A DNA stretch of 13,821 nt from an uncultured Romboutsia sp. (GTDB lineage Bacteria > Bacillota > Clostridia > Peptostreptococcales > Peptostreptococcaceae), in contig CALFLM010000002.1 in NCBI GenBank assembly GCA_937880075.1, positions 1 through 13,821 on the forward strand, read 5' to 3'. This document shows positions 13,371 to 13,821 of the stretch, piece by piece. Each line of letters opens with the position of its first letter. Position 1 is the first letter of the stretch. The notes below the pieces were generated by a model that did no database searches, was not told the DNA's origin, and was given only the letters and a program-made list of their open reading frames with translations. Made by a program: the position numbers and the translations under genes.

Positions 13371-13411
13371 TGATATAATATATTGACATTAGAATAAAAA
13401 GGTAGTACATT
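13371..13411 (+). promoter_or_regulatory. metK promoter(s)
   Basis: TTGACA (13383-13388), a 17-base spacer and TACATT (13406-13411) form a sigma-A promoter whose start, near 13418, would put the SAM riboswitch in the leader. Just upstream, TGATATAAT (13371-13379) is an extended -10 with no matching -35, which may be a second weaker start at the edge of repeat copy 3. Confidence 0.65.
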
Positions 13412-13444
13412 TATTATATTAATATAAAAATTCAATATTTCTTG

Positions 13445-13620
13445 ATTACCTTATCAAGAGAGGCGGAGGGATAGGCCCTGTGAAGCCCAGCAACCACCCA
13501 TTAGGGAAAAGGTGCTAAGTCCTACAAGATTTTATATCTTGAGAGATGAGGTTAGTTAATTAATGTATTTATATACGAAAATTAACCTCTTCTTATTAAG
13601 AAGAGGTTTTTTTATTTTAA
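13445..13620 (+). ncRNA. SAM riboswitch: SAM-I (S-box) riboswitch with terminator, upstream of metK
   Basis: The S-box consensus is clear: TTATCAAGAGAGGCGGAGGG at 13451-13470, GAAGCCCAGCAACC at 13482-13495, GGTGCTAAGTCC at 13511-13522. P1 forms between CCTTATC (13449-13455) and GATGAGG (13545-13551). The expression platform is complete. The terminator stem 13584-13595 / 13597-13608 is followed by Ts. The competing antiterminator GAGGTTAGTT (13548-13557) / AATTAACCTC (13580-13589) uses the 3' strand of P1. SAM binding therefore stabilises P1, frees the terminator arm and stops transcription before metK. Confidence 0.97.
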
Positions 13621-13684
13621 GATACGTATGAGACTAACCACCTTATATTAATACATACATGAAAAATTTTAAGGAGGATGGATT

Positions 13685-13821
13685 ATGGCAAGACATTTAT
13701 TTACATCAGAATCAGTAACAGAAGGGCATCCAGATAAAATATGTGATCAAATATCAGATTCAATATTAGATGCATTATTAGAAAAAGACCCATATGCTAG
13801 AGTTGCTTGTGAAACAACAGT
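13685..13821 (+). CDS. metK: S-adenosylmethionine synthetase MetK, N-terminal fragment
   Basis: Makes S-adenosylmethionine from methionine and ATP; cytoplasmic. Only the first 45 codons are in the window. The N terminus reads MARHLFTSESVTEGHPDKIC, with the family motif TSESVTEGHPDK that contributes the ATP-binding His and Asp, followed by DQISDSILDALL. AAGGAGG (13671-13677) lies 7 bases before the ATG. The SAM-I riboswitch in its leader gives feedback by the enzyme's own product. The gene continues past the window edge and is not truncated by any visible lesion. Confidence 0.97.
   Translation, partial: MARHLFTSESVTEGHPDKICDQISDSILDALLEKDPYARVACETT

Overview
The window looks like low-GC Firmicutes chromosome, most likely Clostridia of the Peptostreptococcaceae (Clostridioides / Paeniclostridium / Romboutsia type). 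The reasons are the very AT-rich intergenic DNA, strong AGGAGG ribosome binding sites, AT-ending codons, endospore genes and a gene order (ywmB-murA-spoIID-spoIIQ-spoIIID-mbl) shared with the spore formers. Genus is inference; the sequence alone does not fix it. No phage, plasmid, CRISPR or transposase gene is visible.

Layout. 1-479: six tRNA genes in a row (Gly-TCC cut by the window edge, Val-TAC, Asp-GTC, Asn-GTT, Gly-GCC, Arg-TCT), closed by a terminator. 757-2789: cdaA and cdaR, the membrane c-di-AMP cyclase and its regulator, overlapping by 4 bases and ended by a 19-bp hairpin. 2837-3492: a gene-free spacer with two copies of a ~100-bp repeat around a long imperfect palindrome. 3493-6935: glmM, a glmS ribozyme and glmS, the aminosugar supply for peptidoglycan. 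7022-9034: ywmB and murA, the first committed peptidoglycan step. 9112-11317: spoIID, spoIIQ and spoIIID, the engulfment machinery and a mother-cell regulator. 11414-12433: an mreB/mbl actin homologue. 12571-13080, minus strand: yyaC, a spore protein. 13231-13821: a third copy of the repeat, then a promoter, a SAM-I riboswitch and the start of metK.

The genes share a theme of envelope precursor supply (GlmM, GlmS, MurA), its signalling control (CdaA/CdaR, known to interact with GlmM in related bacteria), wall geometry (MreB/Mbl) and wall remodelling during sporulation (SpoIID, SpoIIQ). RNA-level control is dense: a metabolite-sensing ribozyme, a SAM riboswitch and several hairpins that overlap promoters and translation start sites.

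The most unusual structure is at gene junctions. Before spoIID, a perfect 21-bp inverted repeat places the start codon in a stem and the Shine-Dalgarno sequence in its loop. The left arm overlaps a sigma-E-like promoter, so only transcripts reading through from murA would carry it. Before ywmB, the glmS terminator holds the ywmB Shine-Dalgarno in its 3' arm and a promoter inside the hairpin. Both layouts would silence read-through mRNA while leaving locally started mRNA translatable. The second notable item is the three-copy intergenic repeat, whose small hairpin shows a compensatory base-pair change between copies.
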